Source of the DNA: Betaproteobacteria bacterium SG8_40
GTDB lineage: Bacteria > Pseudomonadota > Gammaproteobacteria > Burkholderiales > Eutrophovitaceae
Length of the DNA stretch: 5,786 bases
Assembly (NCBI GenBank): GCA_001304425.1
Contig: LJTS01000196.1
Coordinates: forward strand, 1-5,786
Direction: 5' to 3'
In this document: in pieces, positions 5,573-5,786 of the stretch
Layout: each line of letters opens with the position of its first letter
How positions within the stretch are numbered: position 1 is the first letter of the stretch
Program-made: the position numbers and the translations under genes
Notes under the pieces: generated by a model
The model's database searches: none
Told to the model about the DNA's origin: nothing
Seen by the model: the letters and a program-made list of their open reading frames with translations, nothing else

Positions 5573-5786
5573 CCGTACCTCCTTGTTGCCGTCAGGGTGG
5601 ATGCAGTATCGGATTCAATGCGGGACCTCGCTGTACCAGAGGCGTCCGTGATTTGACCGTGGGCGACAAACATCGCGCCAGCGGCTTCGTCTGCCGCGAC
5701 CGGTAATTCCGCACATTTCTGCTGCGCCACGCTGCGCAGCTTCTGATGCCCCCGCCCGGTAATCTGTCATCACTCGCACGGTTAAA
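5573..5786. other. Region upstream of the small gene, no certain gene
   Basis: Apart from the ribosome binding site at 5577-5584, these bases hold no gene I can defend. They should include the minus-strand promoter of the small gene. A GATACT near 5602 is a possible -10 box, but its -35 is poor. A perfect 10-base palindrome GCTGCGCAGC (5731-5740) abuts a partial copy (5721-5730). CCGGTAAT occurs twice (5700-5707 and 5756-5763). A 53-codon minus-strand frame (GTG at 5730, stop at 5569) is discussed as a finding. The right edge may belong to a neighbouring regulatory region outside the window. Confidence 0.4.
5577..5584 (-). promoter_or_regulatory. Strong ribosome binding site of the small gene
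   Basis: On the minus strand this reads AAGGAGGT and sits 4 bases before the ATG at 5572. It is the best Shine-Dalgarno in the window, far closer to consensus than those of the larger genes. This suggests efficient translation of the small protein. Confidence 0.85.

Noticed and set aside
5188..5706. A 172-codon plus-strand open frame across the small gene
   Set aside because: It runs antisense through a gene with a strong Shine-Dalgarno and terminator. It has no ribosome binding site and translates to Arg/Ser/Cys-rich sequence.
5615..5770. A 51-codon minus-strand frame starting with ATG at 5770
   Set aside because: There is no convincing ribosome binding site, the translation is Arg-rich, and it conflicts with another open frame. 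It looks like noise.

Overview
The window is GC-rich DNA from a Gram-negative bacterium. A proteobacterium, probably gamma-, is most likely. The reasons are strongly G/C-ending codons, a type II (lipobox) signal peptide on an envelope protein, a GGDEF enzyme with an intact feedback site, and a close relative of E. coli YghU. No tRNA, rRNA, insertion sequence, CRISPR array or phage gene is visible. None of the genes that lie wholly inside the window looks broken.

Layout. Bases 1-46 hold the last codons of a plus-strand gene, closed by a good intrinsic terminator (106-143). About 300 bases without a convincing gene follow. They end in a hairpin-forming segment and the ribosome binding site of a plus-strand outer-membrane lipoprotein (444-1490) with a long coiled coil and a C-terminal SH3b domain. 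Everything to the right reads on the minus strand. In order of transcription, from high to low coordinates, these genes are a 63-residue orphan protein (5572-5381) with its own strong Shine-Dalgarno and terminator, a YghU-type glutathione transferase (5145-4303), a DehI/haloacid-dehalogenase-fold protein (4235-3405), and a membrane-bound diguanylate cyclase with dCache, HAMP and GGDEF domains (3322-1487). The cyclase and the lipoprotein converge, and their stop codons interlock in four bases.

How they may work together. The YghU homologue and the DehI-like protein are 67 bases apart on the same strand and could be co-transcribed. A glutathione enzyme beside a dehalogenase-fold protein suggests electrophile or organic-acid metabolism. 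However, the DehI-like protein appears to lack the catalytic Asp and the active-site Trp of characterised DehI, so a dehalogenase call is not safe. The cyclase should make c-di-GMP in response to a periplasmic ligand. The lipoprotein beside it has an envelope or peptidoglycan-associated architecture, but nothing in the sequence proves a functional link.

I found no clearly new multi-gene system. The items most worth a second look are the altered DehI-like active site, the orphan small gene, and the interlocked convergent stops.
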